A DNA stretch of 64,000 bases from Lonicera japonica (taxonomy: Eukaryota; Streptophyta; Magnoliopsida; Dipsacales; Caprifoliaceae). The translations under genes were made by a program, and so were the position numbers. This document shows positions 47,027-59,674 of the stretch, in pieces (the stretch's first letter is position 1; every line of letters starts with the position of its first letter). The stretch is taken from contig CM038464.1 of NCBI GenBank assembly GCA_021464415.1, forward strand, positions 56,533,328 to 56,597,327, written 5' to 3'. Below the pieces are notes generated by a model that saw only the letters and a program-made list of their open reading frames with translations, searched no databases and had not been told where the DNA came from.

Positions 47027-48570
47027 AGAATTTAGTGCAAGCGAGAGAACAGGATCATGCCCTTTTCTGGTTTTCTTATTTCGTCTACGAATTTTTTTTT
47101 TCTCTTACGCGGATTGCATGGCTGATCATGCCAGAGTAAATTATTTACCTTTGAAGAACCCATGTTTTTTTAGAAAGCTTAATTTATCTCAAGTCATGTT
47201 TTATTACTCACTATGATGAATTGCATTACTTATCAACCAAAAAAAGAGAGTTTGCATGTTCCATCAGATTTAATTTTTCAATACCCTATATTATATCAAA
47301 ACAGAAGATACAATTTGGATTTGAAAATCTGCCCTTTAAAGCTTCTATCATTGCAAAAATCTCAACCATTTGCTTCTAGTTGTTAATAAACCAAATAACA
47401 TGCTTCCAAAATTATAAAATGCTTATCATTAGGAGGCTAAATTGTGCATATATGCAAGAAGTAAGCCTGAGCACAGATTGCACTACATTTTAAGGCTGTT
47501 CATAGGAACAATACGTCTAGTTGAAGAATCGAACTACACCAACCTTCGTAGGCTGCCACCTTGATTTTAGGCCATCGATCTCCACCCATAGATTAAATAG
47601 GTAAAATTAGCAATTTACGGGATCCACCGGTACTGCTTAAATGCACTGATCTTCTTTTAGTTCCTGATTTCAGTAAGCACTACCAATTCAATTCAGTAAG
47701 CGCTACCGCAGGATCTGAAAACTGAGTTGAAATTTGCCGGTAGCATCATCACACTTTACACCAACAAATATATATATGAGAGATCCTTTGTTACACAAAA
47801 CTAAGCATTTGAATTTGAAGTTAAAATCAGAAGAAAGTTAGTTGAAGATGAAATAGAGAAGTAAAAAGTTTTGGAAGAGCAAAGGGATGAACCTGGCTAT
47901 TCAATGATTTCTTCTCCCATTTTCCGTCCAATCCGTTCAACTTCTAGTTTAATATCAGTATTCTCTAACAATTCTGGATTATATTTAACACAAAATTAGG
48001 GATTCTTTCCAACTTTTAAATTTTTGTAATTTATTTTACCAGGCTGAAGGTTGTAATTCATGGAGATTAAAGTTCTGTTCGTTCAGTTCATCCTAGATAC
48101 AAAATCATCATTGAAGTGGGTCATCTCTATCTTTTTTTTCCCTCTATTTAACCATAATCTATCTTTCTATTCTTAATCAAATAGTTTTGACATAATTTAC
48201 GCACTACATCTGATTTAATGCGTTTATACACATCTAGCAGTAGGTGGTCAGTTAATTGTGATCCTTTTTCTCTATTTTTTTTTTTGCATATATAAAATTA
48301 TAGGGTGATTTAAATTTTGGATGCCATTTATTCCTGCATATTAGACTCTGGGTGCCAAAGTTTTGCCTAATAGGTGTTTAGGTGCCATTTTGGACGGAAT
48401 TGGTTAGTTCAAGCAGTCAAACATTAGTGCTTTATTATTTTGTACAATTTGACCATTTTCCCATCAATATTTATACCTTATTATTATGTCTCGAGACTTT
48501 TTTTGAATAAATTGTTGCTGCAATTATTGTTATCATTATTGTGATTATTACTATTGTTGTTATCATATAA
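47027..48570. other. IST1-like 3' UTR and intergenic DNA
   Basis: The first 150-250 bases are the likely 3' UTR (TTTTTTTT TCTCTTACGC). The rest shows no gene. A TTATTG-rich low-complexity stretch lies near 48520-48560. Confidence 0.4.
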
Positions 48571-49330
48571 TATTGTCATACTGCAGGCATGTTGTTTGGA
48601 GACATTTCGAACCCAGTCTCAAGTTGTATTATGCTGAGATATTTGTTAAGATCTTGGCAAGCATCGTGGGCGGATGCTAGGGCCATTTTGATTTTGAGAT
48701 AACATGATGTGATCACATTTTGTATGTCTTTCCACATCCCACTATTTGTTGGGTCATAGAGATATGTGTATGTCTGGTATATATATGATATCAATACCCC
48801 TATCGGGTATGATTTTCTATATCGTTATGGCACTTACGATCTTATTTTGGACCAATTGTTGAAAATGCTTGCTCTATTTTGGCATCTTATTATGGCCACA
48901 TATTATAAAATTAATCTGAGTATTGTTTTAAAAACCTAACATATGCAGTCCAAGTGGGAGATTGTTAGATTATTTATTTGGACTAGCATATTCAGCGTTA
49001 TTTATTTCTATTATTTGATACTCATGTTAATTTATATGCTGAATATTAAAGTATAATAATGTGGGTAGGCTTCGTATGGGCTCATTATAATGGATGGGTG
49101 AACCTATTTATTTTAATATAAGGAGAGGTCTCTATCTCTTTCCATTGTGTAATGTAATTGACCCATTGAAATTGCACAAACCTTGGAGACACTGTGGAAT
49201 AGAAATAGTTTTTCTCTTCAATAGCAGACACAAGAACGCGGCAACTATGAATTCATCTATTCTAGGTAATCCTTGATTCTAATGCTTATGTGTAGTACTC
49301 ATTGTCTATACATGCTGCAATCATGTATAG
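48571..49330 (+). mobile_element. LTR-retrotransposon 3' remnant (polypurine tract plus LTR)
   Basis: CAAGTGGGAGA (48951-48961), a copia-type polypurine tract, is followed directly by TTGTTAGATTATTTATTTGG, a typical copia LTR start (TG at 48963). The downstream 300-350 bases resemble an LTR by their mid-region (AATATAAGGAGAGGTCTC, then ACAAGAACGCGGCAAC). The opposite end was not located. The internal part before the tract holds no coding frame. Confidence 0.5.
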
Positions 49331-49917
49331 ACAATATTTCATAATTTGAGAATAAAGAAAAAACAAATAAAATAGATGGCATTTCATTGGTGTTTGTGTT
49401 TATAGTAAATGATATTTTATGAATTGACGGGATAAATATAGGATAATGCTATTCTGAAAGAAAATTAAAAGGTATATGTTATGTATTTGTAAACCATAAT
49501 GTACAGCTAAAAAAAAGCATCATATTTATGGGGTGATTTTTATTTATTTATTTATTTATTTTAATTTAGCATGATTTTGACCAAACCAACCCTACCAGGG
49601 TGAATACTTTTTTCTTCAACCGGGGGAATAATGATTCTAAAATACAAACACGACTCGATTTCGTTCATTCAAGTTCACCTAATTTTAGCCCATTGAACTT
49701 GAATTGATCCACACATATTTATTTGCTTTAGTACAACTATAATACCACATAGTTTCGCTGGGTTGATACCGGATAAGATATGGTCACTTTGGACCTATGT
49801 ATATGATAAATGACACAACTTTTAAGTTGTCAAAATTAACCCTCTTTAGGATATGTTCGGGTCGGTACATGTTTCCTGTGGGGTTGGGTTCGAGTTTGAC
49901 CGAACTTGCCCCAAGTT

Positions 49918-50179
49918 AATGATGGCAAAATAGCCCGTCAAGATGAATTTTTAATCTGCTCCGACCCGAATTGGGAGGGTGTGCTTTGAAACAGGCGGGT
50001 TAGGTTTGGGGTCAGTATTTTTTTTTATTCCCTTATAATACACTATATATAATTTTGTCGGATTGGGAGAGTTCGGGTCCAAATATATTAGAAAGGAGGC
50101 AGGTTCGGGTCAAGCTTATATTTAAGTGGGTTGGGTTCGTGTTTGTGTTTGGCCAATCACGGCCCGTTGCCATCCCTAC
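49918..50179. mobile_element. hAT-like MITE with GGGATGGCAA-type ends
   Basis: Left end TAATGATGGCAAAATAGCCC and right end (on the - strand) TAGGGATGGCAACGGGCCGT are inverted. GGGTTCGGGTC-type words repeat through the interior. No clear 8-bp duplication was found, so the edges are approximate. Confidence 0.45.
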
Positions 50180-50659
50180 TCGACATTCAACCTCTTGCTA
50201 TCAATAAGCAATTTGTTAAATGTAAAAATTAACTAAATTTTTGTTAGTGCCACAGACACAAGTATAACTAGTATATATATATGTACCAATTCATATGCAT
50301 ACATGCCAAACTTTGGTTGAATGGTTTTATAATTTTATTTTATTGAAAATAGAAACTGTGGGTAGCTAGGTAAATATTCATTGGATCCTATAAACCCGGT
50401 ATCCTGTTACCAGTTTTTTTGAGCAGATCCTATTTATGAAAATTGTTCTAGGTTTTATAATTTTATGTCTACTCAACGGTGAGTAATTTTGTTCTTAGTC
50501 TTTACTTGGTAACTTGGTTAAATGGTTGGTATGTGAAATTTTAATTTTTTTTAATGAAAACAGGTAAAAATAGAGTATTTGGTAATATACTATTACCATA
50601 TTATATTATTATATAATTGGATTTTTTATTTTTTTTAAAGAAATAGAAGTAATAGTTAG

Positions 50660-50870
50660 GAACTAAAATCTTTTTGGAGGGAAGGTAATAAGAAATCCGG
50701 ATCCTCCTCCATCCAACTCCATAAACTTAACTTGTCTAGTAAAGCAGTGGGCGACTCTATTACCGTCTCCACGCACAAAAGACCAATTACAAGGCCTAAG
50801 AACCAACAACGCTTGCCTAATATCATCTACAATATGCCCAAAAGGCGCCGAACTGCGAATATTACTGGAT
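50660..50870 (-). pseudogene. LINE RNase H domain (RVT_3-like) fragment
   Basis: On the - strand this reads, without a stop, SSAPFGHIVDDIRQALLVL, CNWSFVRGDGNRVAHCFTR. The order I-x-DI...SF-x-R-x-GNRVAH is the end of the RNase H domain found in plant non-LTR retrotransposons. It is short (about 70 codons) and isolated; no reverse transcriptase lies next to it. Confidence 0.65.
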
Positions 50871-52388
50871 TATTTCTATATACATTAAACTTTGCTACAG
50901 TAATGGTAATATATTGCCGGCTACTTACGGAAAGTTCAGTAATCAGTACGGTAATCAATACGGAGTTTGTGGTCCAATAACCGTATTTAATCCGGCCGAG
51001 GATAACTTCCCTTTAATTGCTTAGAACAGGTGGATTCCAAAACCCTGTTTCAATATAAATTTACCATAGTAAATTTAATGCATATCACCAATACTTACCT
51101 AAGTAATATACCACTTTTCGTATTTTACAATTAATCTTGAGAAGAGATTATAGTCCAAGCGACTTTCTAATCGATCAAGTTCGCCTGCAGAGTAATATGT
51201 TATTTATTCAATTAAACTTGACAGATGTAATAAAATTTATCATACTCATACGTAATAAAACTGTCAGCAAGTGGCCTACTAATAGCGTAATAGTATCAAC
51301 GCTTGATCCTACTAGAAGTTCTCCAAGTCGAAACATCCGGGTAAAAGTATCTTGACCAAAAAAAATATATAATACAAAAATAGAGTGATGGGTGGTTCTT
51401 ACTTAATTGTCAAAATTTATGTTTTGTAATTTAATTGTGGGTCGTCCAAGGTTTACTCACCAACATATCCTCTTAATTTCCACCATTGCAGTGCACGTGT
51501 GACAAAAAGGCTTTAAAATTGTTGGGAAATTATAAAAGGATATTTCATCAGTTTTGAAAAATAATCCCAACTTCAAAATGATAATTCCGAAAATATATAT
51601 TTTCTTCTTTTTTTTCCCCTAAAAACCCAATATATAAATATAGGAGAGAATTTCATCTCCCATAGTCTCTCTTAATGTTTCAGAATAGGAATCAACTCAT
51701 CAATTTTCATAAACCCAGCCACTAACGGGTATGAGTAACTAACACAATAAGAGAAATATAAATGGTATTGAAACTTACGAATAAATAAATCATTATATTA
51801 ATATTTCATTTTCGATTAAAATGTTTCAATAAAAATATACCTGTGATTTTGTAAAAATACACCGAATTTCTAACAATTCACGACGGTTCAGTTTGGATTT
51901 AAGTGTAGAACATCCCAAGTATAAATTTAGGCGAAATGGGCTCAAGTTTGGTCAAACCCGTCGTCCAGCACGAATTTACCCTAGGAGCTCTTTTTGTTCT
52001 TTCCTTGAATCTAATATGGTGATTGATTTTATACAAAAAATTTAAGCCTCGTCAATTTATGATTGAACCTCTTCACATGAAGTACAAGACATTATTTCTA
52101 TATGATAAAACAAAGCATAACTTAGACTCTTAATGTGAAATTACTATTTTAAAATTTCTAAAATGGAACTAAAATTAACGGACATCCCGACTTGTAATAA
52201 TAATAAAGGAAGAAAAAGAGGATGATCATAATAATTATAATAGTAAATAAATAAATAAATAAATAAATAATAAAAAATTTATTAAGAAGCCAAGAGTATG
52301 ACGCTAGAGGTTTTTTGACAAGTTGAAAGAAAAAGAAAAGTAAAAGAAAAAGAAAAGGGGAGGAGAGGGGGGGGGGTGTCAATGCATC
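50871..52388. other. Repeat-derived or unassigned intergenic DNA
   Basis: No gene recognised. Simple repeats include an (AAAT)n run at 52243-52270 and a G-rich run at 52362-52377 immediately before the copia element. TTACGG/CCGTAA-type words cluster at 50900-50990. Confidence 0.3.
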
Positions 52389-52596
52389 TATTGTCGTATA
52401 GAAAGATAAGAGAATATGAATTGTATTGAATTGAGTGAATAATACAAGAGAAATAGTCCTATATATAGGGTTGTACAAGGAATGCAATTAAGGAAGTAAA
52501 TCATCCTTGGTATGAACACAATAAATGCTAGGAGCTAAATAAGGACACATACACAAGTCAACTTTAAAGAATATTCTTGTAATATTAATTCTAACA
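52389..52596 (-). repeat. Copia 3' LTR
   Basis: Starts TGTTAGAATTAATATTACAA on the - strand and matches the other LTR through AACACAATAAATGCTAGGAG and CTAAATAAGGACACAT. Its outer edge abuts the tgcatc duplication. Confidence 0.85.
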
Positions 52597-52599
52597 CTT

Positions 52600-52860
52600 C
52601 CCCTCAAATTGGCCCACATATATCGAACATGCCCAACTTGGCGAATATTTTTCTTGTCATTGCTTTGGTGAGAATGTTAGCCAATTGGTCTTCAGAGCGT
52701 ACATGTGGAACATAAAAGACTTTCTCTACCAATTTCTCTTTGATGAAGAATCTGTCTACTTCAACATGTTTTGTCCTATCATGTTGAACTGGATTATGTG
52801 CAATATTCCATGTTGCTTTGTTATCACAGTATAACATCATAGGTTTTTAGGAAGATAACC
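52600..52860 (-). pseudogene. Copia RNase H C-terminal segment
   Basis: The frame reads YCDNKATWNIAHNPVQHDR, TKHVEVDRFFIKEKL and ILTKAMTRKIFAKLGMFDI, the standard end of the copia polyprotein. It is open for 78 codons and then runs to the polypurine tract. Upstream of it the frame is interrupted. Confidence 0.85.
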
Positions 52861-53279
52861 TTGATCTGTCAATAACAACTTTAACCACAATAACTTTTGA
52901 ATTTCGACTGCCATTCCTCGATATTTTGCTTTTGAGCTTGATCGAGATACAACGTTTTGTTTCTTACTTATCCAAGTGATAAGATTTTCGCATACAAACG
53001 TGAAGTATCCTGATGTAGATCTTATATTGCCTATATTTCCTACCTAATCAGCATCAGTATATCTTTTAATCTTCAGGAAGTCCTCATTTTCTGGAACAAG
53101 ATCCATTTTCCAAGAGTTGCCTTAAGATAACCGATAATCTTCATAACTATCTGCATATGTTTCCCTCCTGGACTGTACATGAATTGATTAATCGTACTCA
53201 ATGCATACGATATACCAGGCCTTGTGTGTGGTAGATACATTAACTTTCCCAGTAATCTCTAATAGCGCCCTTTATCAAT

Positions 53280-53900
53280 CGGCACTTGATATGCTTCAAT
53301 TTCTAACTTCAATCCTTCCTTAAGGGCTAAAGGGTATCTGATGGTTGACAAGCGGGCATTCCGATTTTATTCAATAAGTCTAGGGCATATATTCTCTGAA
53401 ATAAGAAGATGCCTTTCAGAGATCTGGACACATCAATTCCTAAAAAGTATTTTAAGTCCCCAAGGTCGTTCATCTTGAACTCTCGAGATAAGTACTTCTT
53501 CAATGCTTCTCATTCATGAGGGTCATTTCCTGTGACCTCCATGTCGTCTACATAAACAATAAGTGTTGTAATCTTTTCGTGATTGTTCTTTAAAAACAAA
53601 TGATGATTAGAATTGCTCTCGCTATAACTAAATTGGCGCATCGATTTTGTGAATCTCTCGAACCAGGCTGTTGGAGATTGTTTTAGATCATATAAGGATT
53701 TTTTCAACTTGCAAACTTTATTTGTATGATCAATAGAAATTTTATACCTATATGAAAACTCCATATACACATCTTCTTCTAGCTCACCATGTAAAAATGC
53801 ATTCTTTACATCGAATTATTGTATATGACAACATAAGTTTACTGCTAATGAGAGTAATACCCGCACAGTGTTAATCTTTGTTATGGGTGCGAATGTCTCT
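53280..53900 (-). pseudogene. Copia reverse-transcriptase segment, broken
   Basis: The middle frame reads VCKLKKSLYDLKQSPTAWFE, then LIVYVDDMEVTGND, which includes the YVDD catalytic box. Flanking RT blocks are readable only with frameshifts and stops. It is not functional. Confidence 0.85.
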
Positions 53901-54429
53901 TGATAATCAATTACTTATCTCTGTGTGTAACCTTTTGCAACCAGTCTTGCTTTGAATTTTTCAATGGGTCCATCCGCTTTAAATTTGACAGTGTACACCC
54001 CTTTGCAACCCACTTGCTTCTTTCCTGCTGATAGTTCAACAAATTTTCACGTATCATTTTTTAGTAAAGACTTCATCTCCTCATCCATTGCTGATTTTCA
54101 TTTGGGATTAACTAAAGTTTTCCGCACACTGTTAAGAATAGATACATAACATAATTAATTCATAAAAGATTTATTATATATAGTTAATCGATCATAAGAT
54201 ACATAATTACTTATAGGGTATTTGGCTTTACTTGTGAAATTTGAATCATATGTTAGTTTAGATACACCTATATTTGATTGGTTATAAAGTTGTTTTTCTA
54301 GGAATATAAAGAGATTATACATGGGAGGACTCAGTTTCAGGTGTATCTAAAGTGGATGATTGGTTATTTGTGTTAGGCAGTGGCGGCGCAACTTCAGTAG
54401 ATAAAACTTCAGTGGGCAAGGTTGCTGGT

Positions 54430-55210
54430 TACATGTTAGGAGATGGCTCCATTTCGATTGACAAGGTTATTGGTGGTGAACTCGAAGTTAAAGTTGGGAA
54501 TACCTCTATTGAACTCATATTTTCCTCATTAGGATTCCCAAACAACTGAATTTCCTTATAATGCTCCCCCTGAAGTTCAGGCCGGTAAAAGTACATAGTG
54601 TCTTCGTGGAATGTCAAGTCCATACATTTTTTGAGTTGGAGGATGATAGCACTGATACATTTTATGTAAAGATGCATACCTTACAAATATGCATTTGACA
54701 GCACGAGATTTGAGCTTAGTTTGTTGTTCCTTTAGTAAATGGACGAATGCAACACATCCTAACACCCGTGGGAGAATATTCGACATTGTAGGTGCCGAGA
54801 CATACGTAGTTAAGACTTCATAAGGTGTCTTAAAATTAAATGTTGCAGAGGGAATGCGGTTGTTCAAATAAGTGGTAGAGGAAAGTGTTTCACCCCAATA
54901 AGATATTGAGGTATTGGCTTCAATTAATGATGCTCGGACCATTTTCAACAAATGTCGATTCTTTCTTTCAGCAATTCCGTTTTGCTGAGGGGTATAGGGG
55001 CATGTAGTTTAATGAACAATACCATGAAATTTGAGACGTGCCTGTAATTCTGTAACCATATACTCACCACTGTTATCTTTTCGGAGAGCTTGAATGGTAA
55101 CTTTATACTGAGTACTGATTTGTTTATGAAAACTCTAAAACAAAGTACTGACTTCACCTTTGGACTTCAAGAGACATACCCATGTCATTCTAATACAATC
55201 ATCAATAAAA
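54430..55210 (-). pseudogene. Copia integrase segment, part 2 (left of the solo LTR)
   Basis: Frames include LIEANTSISYWGETLSSTTY, LNNRIPSATFNFKTPYEVL and LGCVAFVHLLKEQQTKLKSR, which match the distal part of the copia integrase core and its C-terminal side. Stops interrupt the frames. The sequence would continue directly into 56733-56960, across the insertion. Confidence 0.8.
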
Positions 55211-55212
55211 GT

Positions 55213-56732
55213 TGTTGATCTTGAAGGTCATTTTCTTATTTTGATAATAACAATAATTTAATTGTGTGTAATTTAACATATTTCTTGAAATAAGTTTTAG
55301 TTCATTAACTTGGAAATTCAAGAAAATCATGGATTTTACAAAAAAAAATAAAAAAATACCACATTACAAGGATCATTGAAACACTATCTGATAAAGTCAA
55401 CAAAGCATTGGACAAGATAAAGAAGATTGATCACTCAATTGCTCTATCAATTTCATGCATTTCAATAGTATCACATATGCTAACAATGCAATTCATGAAA
55501 AACAAAGGTCAAAGAAATATATGAAAAGCTTCAAGGCAAATGATTCAATTGAAGATCAAATTGAATAAACAAATCAAAGCACTCGTAGACTTGTCAATTC
55601 GATAATTGAGTGAGTGCTTAGGATGTATGTAAAGTTTCTTTACTGATCGATACATATAGCTCAAACTTGTTCATGCATCATTCATAGATTGGATTCAACA
55701 AAAAGTTTGAAATGGAATTTCTTAGAAAAATAACTTTTTATAAACTAGTTTTCAAAATAAATTCACCATAAATTCATTCGATTGATTTTTGAGTTCAAGC
55801 GAAAATATATGTCTTAGAAACATGTTTACAACATCTCCCAGTCATTATAATTGATTTTGGATTAAAATTGTGAAAGTCCAAATTTTGGAATTTTGGCCTG
55901 ATGGACAAAACCCATCAGTTGACTCATGAGCTTTGCTCAGTTGACTAAGGCCATCAGTCGACTGATGACTTTGCTTAATCGATTGATGCCTTAGAATATA
56001 GATTTTGGATTTTTCCTTTTTGCCTTGTTTTAAGGTAACAACTCTACCTAACCTCTAAAATGGTTATATACTCTTTGGGACTATATATTAGATGTTTAAG
56101 ACACATTTAAACAAGCGTGAATAATCATACAAACTCTTTATTCATATATTTACAATATTCAATAATTTAAGCCTTTGTATTGATCATACGATTCATCTTG
56201 GAGCTAAAATTATTAATCAATATTCATAACTCTATTGTGAGCCTCATTTGTATGTTAAAAACACTTGAGAGTTATTGTTCATTGGTGTGTATCACCAAAC
56301 CACTTATATTATTCATTTATGAGAGGCTTTTTCATAGTTCAGTAAGAAGGTTTTTTTGTGTTGAGTGTGGTGAGAAGAATCACAATTGTTTGAGTGTAGT
56401 GAGAAAGATTACACTTGTATTAAGGTTTGATTTTCACCCCTAAGAAAATCATTTAATGGAACTTCTCGGTCGCGGATGTATGGTCTAAACAACCGAACCG
56501 CGAGAATAAAACGTCATTGGCTCATTTGGTTCAATCTTTCTAACTTCAAGTTCTTTATTTACTTGCATTTATACTTGTTGCTTATTATTGAGATTGATGG
56601 ATTTGCTTATTTCCTTGATATAGATTTAGTTAAAGTTTTATTACTTAAACTTTCTTTGAAACTATTTGAATTTTCTCATTAGATTTCAAAAACCCTATTC
56701 ACCTTTCTTCTAGGGTTATTTTTCAACCTACA
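55213..56732 (+). mobile_element. Solo LTR inserted in the copia integrase region
   Basis: A 1,520-bp block beginning TGTTGATCTT and ending CCTACA, flanked by aaagt on both sides (55208-55212 and 56733-56737). A TG...CA block with a 5-bp duplication and no internal genes is a solo LTR. The GGTCGCGGATGTATGGTC / CCGAACCGCGAG-type block near 56470-56505 is typical of the R-U5 part of long copia LTRs (SIRE/Maximus-like, by memory). The 5-bp duplication and the continuous copia flanks show that it inserted after the host element. Confidence 0.85.
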
Positions 56733-57350
56733 AAAGTAACAAACCATTGTATACCACTTAAAGACGAAATATGAGATGAACCTCAAACATCGGAATGAAT
56801 AAGCATAAAAGGAACTAGACTTTTATTCATTGAATGTTTAAAAGAAACACGATGGTTCTTATCCAGTTCACAAGTCTTACAATGAAAAACAGAAAAGTCA
56901 ATTTTATTGAATAACTTGGGAAATAGTTTCTTTAAGTAACTAAATAATGTGTGACCTAACTGACGATGTCATAACTAAATTTTATCTCCAGCCTTCTTCT
57001 ATTGAGTACTAGTGTTCAGGGCTTTATATAAGTGATATATGCTCTTCAACTTCGGGTCTTCGCAATAACCAATTGCCCGCGTCATCTGAATATCTTTAAA
57101 AACACAATGAGAATGCCAGAAAATAACAATACAATGTAGAGCATTAGTTATTTATGCAACATATAAGAGGTTATAAGCTAGTGCTGGTACTATAAAAACA
57201 AAGCTTAGATTTAAGGTGTCAGATAGTGGTACTAATCATTTTCCCACAACAGGAATTGAAGCACCATTGGCTGTGGAAATAAAGGTCTTGGATGATGATG
57301 TGGGAAGAGTAACTTATTAAGAATTAGATAATTGTTTCCCTCTGATACCA
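56733..57350 (-). pseudogene. Copia integrase zinc region and deleted 5' internal region
   Basis: Between 56733 and about 56900, on the - strand, the blocks CKTCELDKNHRVSF, SLVPFMLIHSDV and SGIQWFVTF match the integrase zinc-binding and early core region. The remainder up to the primer site (about 450 bases) has no recognisable gag or protease, so the 5' region is deleted. Confidence 0.7.
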
Positions 57351-57558
57351 TATTGTTGTATAAAGAAAGATGATATAGTATGAATTGTATTGGATTTAGT
57401 GAATAATACAAGAGAAAGAGCCCTACATATATATGGTTATACAAGGGATACAAATAAGTAAGTAAATCATCATTGGTATGAACACAATAAATGCTAGGAG
57501 CTAAATAAGGACACATATGCACGTTAACTCTAGAGAATATTCTTGTAATATTTTAACA
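57351..57558 (-). repeat. Copia 5' LTR
   Basis: Begins TGTTAAAATATTACAAGAAT on the - strand and ends next to TGGTATCAGAG. It is the partner of 52389-52596. Confidence 0.85.
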
Positions 57559-57564
57559 TGCATC

Positions 57565-59240
57565 ATCGGTGCTGCTTAATATAGATGTTGTTGGATCAAC
57601 TCAGCGTCAAATGAAAACCCTAAAAATGAAAAATAGAAAGCCGATGCTCAGATGAAAACCCTAACGATCAAATGTATCCATTTTGTAGAACACTAACTAC
57701 TACTACCATTATTATTTTGTCTATTTAATTAAATTCCTTCCCATCTCTCTATCCATCGATTTGATCTCACATTCTCTCACTAGAGCTAGGGCTACGGCTT
57801 GCTTGCAGTATGCAAAAAAAAAACCAAAAGCAATTCACCCATCAATTTACGCTTGCTTTGCTTTGGTCAACTTATTTCGATATGATTTTAGGCTCAACAA
57901 ACCATTATCATCATCAAAATCCAGGTATATTCCATTTTATCTTTACTTAGTTAGGGTTTTAGTTTTGTTCTGCTATTTTGGAATTTCATTTTTTAGGCTG
58001 TCTCCATTCCATAGCCTTTTAATTTTTGTATTTATTATCATCATTGCTATTATTGTTTTTATAATTATACTACAACAAAGTTGACTAAGTGAGTGAATAG
58101 TTAGTTTGCTTATTAGTTTTCATGTTTTATTACACGCTTTTTTAATTTCAACCATGTTCATTGATTCTCCTATTTTTTAGGTAGTTTTGTATTTAATTCT
58201 ACTATTTTTAGGTACTTTGGTATTTATGTATGTATTTTATATCAAGTCATATCTAGTGGTCCACCACTCCCACCCCCACCAATCAAACAATTCATTTCTC
58301 CTTGTGTTATTTATGATGATGATATATGTCCTTATATATGTGTATATATATTTATTTATATAAATGCATACAGTAAAGGTCAATGGTTTTTGAATCTTAA
58401 AAATGTATAAGGAATAAAGATTTGTGTGGCTTATGTTTAAAATGTTGTTTTATTAATTGATAATGCACTTGGCATATATTACAACCCAATGTGTGTGTGT
58501 ACGTAAATATGAGGGCACCTAAAACACTCTCAAGTAATTTCTCTGGTCCATTGTGGATGGATATCACATGGCAAAGTAATCACTGCCACATTGTATATGA
58601 GACTCTCTGCATGTATATATGATGTTGCACAATAAAGATTAGACCCATAACTCAATCTACTCACTCTTTTTTATTACATATACGAATTTTTGTCAAGATA
58701 TATATATATATATGACAACCATCAGAGAGATTTTTTTTTTGCAAACAAAAATGCTTCAAACTCACTACATGTTGACAATGTCTAAAATAACTTGTCTACG
58801 TCTAGTTGGCATCATTTTTGTATCCATAAACAACATTTAGAAAAACACCTTTCCAATGGTCCTTTGTTTATCTTCACATAGCTACATTCAAATTTACTTT
58901 GTTGTGCCATTTTCATAATGGGATACACAATCCATTAATTATGTTTCGATTTATAGCATTGAAGCGGATCAAAATTGTTCTGTATTAGTTATTTTTATTT
59001 TTCTTCTTCTTCTCAGTTTTATTTTTACTCATTCTGTTTAAATGAATGAATCCTATTTTCGTACTTTTTTTTCAATAATTAATTCTTATTCTTATATGGT
59101 TTTATTAATAGCATATGTTATCTCATTATCTACATAGGATAAGGATCTCTTATGAACACAAGAATCCGCGCAAAGACATGCTCATGGTCAATTAGTTTAA
59201 ACCCTTTTACTAGCACATGCACAGTTTCATCGTCATTGTG
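57565..59240. other. AT-rich intergenic DNA
   Basis: No gene recognised. Short open frames near 57761-58084 have no known similarity that I can see. (GT)n and TA-rich microsatellites occur at 58490-58501 and 58700-58713. Confidence 0.3.
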
Positions 59241-59247
59241 CAAGCAA

Positions 59248-59470
59248 TGTTCTAAAAATCCTCGATTAGTCGCCAGTCAGTGGCAGCCCAACTCGATTTT
59301 GCATGGTTTACGGTGTAAAGTAGCCTGGTAATAAATTGGAGGAATGTTGGTGAAAATCGATGATTAACCATTCAATTGCCGACTTTGGCAACATAGGTTG
59401 AGAAAGTCGACGTCATTTTGACCTTTTTTTATAAACAAAAAATGAATAAAGGATAACGAATAAATAAGAA
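59248..59470. mobile_element. hAT end fragment of the AATGTTCTAAAAATC family
   Basis: CAATGTTCTAAAAATCC at 59248 nearly repeats the left end of the RKP-intron hAT element (32776), and CGATTAGTCGCC, CGATGATTAACC and GCCGAC words follow. No matching right end was found. Confidence 0.5.
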
Positions 59471-59674
59471 GAATGAATGATAAGAAGAAATGAGGTTGAG
59501 AGAAAGGATGAGGCTATTGAAATGAAAGAGATAAGATATTTTATATTTAGGGTTTTTATAAAGGTTAAAATTAATTGTACACCCTAGATCATATGAAACA
59601 TTTAAAATATTTAGCCTTTCCTAGTGTTTTATTTATTAGTATTATCTTAGTGCTTGCTATCTCTTGGGGTTTGT

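Larger units (their letters stand above)
52389..57558 (-). mobile_element. Ty1/copia LTR retrotransposon, degenerate
   Basis: Two LTRs of 208 bp (52389-52596 and 57351-57558) face the - strand. tgcatc flanks both sides (52383-52388 and 57559-57564). The primer-binding site reads TGGTATCAGAG on the - strand beside the right LTR, the initiator-methionine tRNA site of copia elements. The polypurine tract TTTGAGGGGAAG lies beside the left LTR. The LTRs differ at roughly 30 positions by eye, so the insertion is old. Gag and protease are largely missing, and the integrase region is split by a 1.5-kb solo LTR. Coding pieces are listed separately. Confidence 0.9.

Noticed and set aside
57761..58084. 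A 107-codon + strand frame
   Set aside because: Strongly biased to Ile/Phe/Leu by T-rich DNA, with no similarity that I recognise.
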